Assembly (NCBI GenBank): GCA_902464965.1
Contig: CABQLI010000096.1
Coordinates: forward strand, 1 to 5,672
Reading direction: 5' to 3'
Source: an uncultured Collinsella sp.
GTDB lineage: Bacteria > Actinomycetota > Coriobacteriia > Coriobacteriales > Coriobacteriaceae
Length of the DNA: 5,672 nt
Shown piece by piece: positions 4,678-5,672 of the stretch. The position numbers and the translations under genes are program-made. Under the pieces are notes generated by a model. That model saw only the letters and a list, made by a program, of their open reading frames with translations, searched no databases and had not been told where the DNA came from. Position 1 is the stretch's first letter; every line of letters begins with the position of its first letter.

Positions 4678-4718
4678 CTAATCGACGGTGCATCCAGGAC
4701 CATTATCGATCCTCTCGA
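4671..4718. repeat. Nested inverted repeat in the tuf-rpmG spacer
   Basis: Outer arms TCGAGAG (4671-4677) and CTCTCGA (4712-4718) and inner arms ATCGA (4681-4685) and TCGAT (4706-4710) form an imperfect 12-bp stem with a 20-base centre. It lies after the tuf terminator and before the rpmG promoter, so it is more likely a DNA-level element or a relic than part of either mRNA. The function is unknown. Confidence 0.45.
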
Positions 4719-4746
4719 CACCAGCAACGGCTCAATATCCATTGCA

Positions 4747-4782
4747 GAAAAGAACCCGGCACCCATATAAGTGCCGGGTTCT
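4747..4782 (-). terminator. Intrinsic terminator of tuf
   Basis: In the tuf mRNA AGAACCCGGCAC (4782-4771) pairs perfectly with GTGCCGGGTTCT (4762-4751) around an 8-base loop and runs into a U-rich tail (TTCTTTTC across 4754-4747). It starts 27 bases after the tuf stop codon. It separates tuf from the rpmG operon. Confidence 0.9.
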
Positions 4783-4809
4783 CTAAGTCAGCTATATCAA
4801 AGAGCTAAT

Positions 4810-5672
4810 TTACTCAATGATCGTGGAGACGATGCCCGAACCGACGGTGTGGCCACCCTCGCGGATAGCGAAGCGCAGGCCCTCCTCCATGGCGATCGGG
4901 TGGATGAGGTCGCCCTCGATGGTGATGTGGTCACCAGGCATAGCCATCTCGGTGCCCTCGGGGAGCTTGACCGTACCGGTAACGTCGGTGGTACGGAAGT
5001 AGAACTGAGGACGATAACCATCGAAGAACGGGGTGTGACGGCCGCCCTCCTCCTTGGTCAGAACGTAGATCTCACCGGTGAACTTGGTGTGCGGGGTAAC
5101 CGAACCGGGCTTGCAGAGAACCTGGCCGCGCTCGATGTCCTCACGCTTGATGCCGCGGAGCAGCAGACCGACGTTGTCGCCAGCCTCGCAGAAGTCCATG
5201 GACTTACGGAACATCTCGATACCGGTAACGACGGTGTTCTGGGTATCCTTGATGCCGACGATCTCGACGGGCTCGTTGAGCTTGAGCTCACCGCGCTCGA
5301 CACGGCCAGTAGCAACGGTACCACGGCCGGAGATGGTCATAACGTCCTCAACGGCCATCAGGAACGGGAGGTCGTTGTTACGAGCAGGCGTCGGGATGTA
5401 CTCGTCGACGGCCTTCATGAGCTCGCGGATAGCGTCCATCCACTTGGCGTCGCCCTCGAGAGCGCCCAGAGCGGAACCACGGATGACGGGGATGTCGTCG
5501 CCGGGGAAATCGTACTCGGAGAGGAGCTCACGGGTCTCCATCTCGACGAGGTCGATGAGCTCGTCATCGTCGACCATGTCGCACTTGTTCAGGAAGACGA
5601 CGATGTAGGGAACGCCGACCTGACGGGCGAGCAGGATGTGCTCGCGGGTCTGAGCCATGGGGCCGTCGGTAG
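4810..5672 (-). CDS. tuf: Elongation factor Tu, 5' part outside the window
   Basis: The product is the GTPase that brings aminoacyl-tRNA to the ribosomal A site. The last 286 codons are visible, from TDGPMAQTREH to VGSGIVSTIIE and TAA. The P-loop, switch I and most of switch II (about 110 residues) lie off the right edge. Counting from the first visible residue, the G4 motif NKCD is at 28-31, and the G5 SAL motif follows in RGSALGALEGD. Domain 2 begins near LPFLMAVEDVMTISGRGTVATGRVERG, and domain 3 near KPGSVTPHTKFTGEIYVL. Domain 3 has the usual FFDGYRPQFYFRTTDVTG and the conserved C-terminal HTVGSGIVS. No stop or frame break is seen. The apparent start at 5658 is an internal methionine, since TDGP before it matches EF-Tu. 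It ends at its own terminator, apart from the rpmG operon. Confidence 0.98.
   Translation of the reverse strand, partial: TDGPMAQTREHILLARQVGVPYIVVFLNKCDMVDDDELIDLVEMETRELLSEYDFPGDDIPVIRGSALGALEGDAKWMDAIRELMKAVDEYIPTPARNNDLPFLMAVEDVMTISGRGTVATGRVERGELKLNEPVEIVGIKDTQNTVVTGIEMFRKSMDFCEAGDNVGLLLRGIKREDIERGQVLCKPGSVTPHTKFTGEIYVLTKEEGGRHTPFFDGYRPQFYFRTTDVTGTVKLPEGTEMAMPGDHITIEGDLIHPIAMEEGLRFAIREGGHTVGSGIVSTIIE

Noticed and set aside
4484..4808. Two short plus-strand open frames (65 and 70 codons) in the tuf-rpmG spacer
   Set aside because: One starts inside rpmG on the opposite strand, and the other runs through the tuf terminator. Neither has a convincing ribosome binding site or known motif. 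The region is better explained by the terminator, repeats and rpmG promoter.
5078..5608. A 176-codon plus-strand open frame opposite tuf
   Set aside because: It is a shadow of the EF-Tu coding sequence, Ser/Arg/Pro-rich, and without a ribosome binding site.

Overview
The window most likely comes from a member of the Actinomycetota, and Coriobacteriia (a Collinsella-like gut bacterium) is the best guess. The basis is moderately high GC, strong GGAGG-type ribosome binding sites, the character of the EF-Tu, L1, L11 and NusG proteins, and the order tuf - rpmG - trnW - secE - nusG - rplK - rplA. The phylum call is fairly secure. The class and genus rest on recollection of sequence style, not on a search.

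Left part, plus strand (1-1837): a two-gene unit. The first gene enters from outside the window and ends in a complete BMP/Med (PnrA-like) ligand-binding domain. It has no signal peptide directly ahead of that domain, because the frame stays open to the window edge. Its stop codon overlaps the start of a calcineurin-like metallophosphoesterase gene (ATGA overlap), so the two are probably translationally coupled. I recall the same pair, with the same atypical DxE first metal motif in the phosphoesterase, in Lachnospiraceae. It looks like a conserved but functionally unassigned module, and it is the least explained part of the window.

Middle (1838-1962): a convergent intergenic region with a strong hairpin terminator that can serve both the plus-strand unit and the minus-strand ribosomal operon.

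Right part, minus strand (1963-4530, read right to left): a translation/transcription/secretion operon. A promoter with a perfect TTGACA -35 (4576-4605) drives rpmG (L33, zinc type, 49 aa), then tRNA-Trp(CCA), secE, nusG, rplK (L11) and rplA (L1). It ends at the shared terminator. The spacers are not bare: a 12-bp hairpin lies between tRNA-Trp and secE, another hairpin lies ahead of rplK, and the rplK-rplA spacer holds three hairpins plus a repeated CGCCCGTT motif. rplJ and rplL, which often follow rplA, are not present here.

Far right (4531-5672, minus strand): the last 286 codons of tuf (EF-Tu) with their own intrinsic terminator. A 279-base spacer to rpmG carries that terminator, a nested inverted repeat, a near-direct repeat and the rpmG promoter. 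No gene-free stretch exceeds 300 bases. No mobile element, CRISPR array or rRNA was seen.
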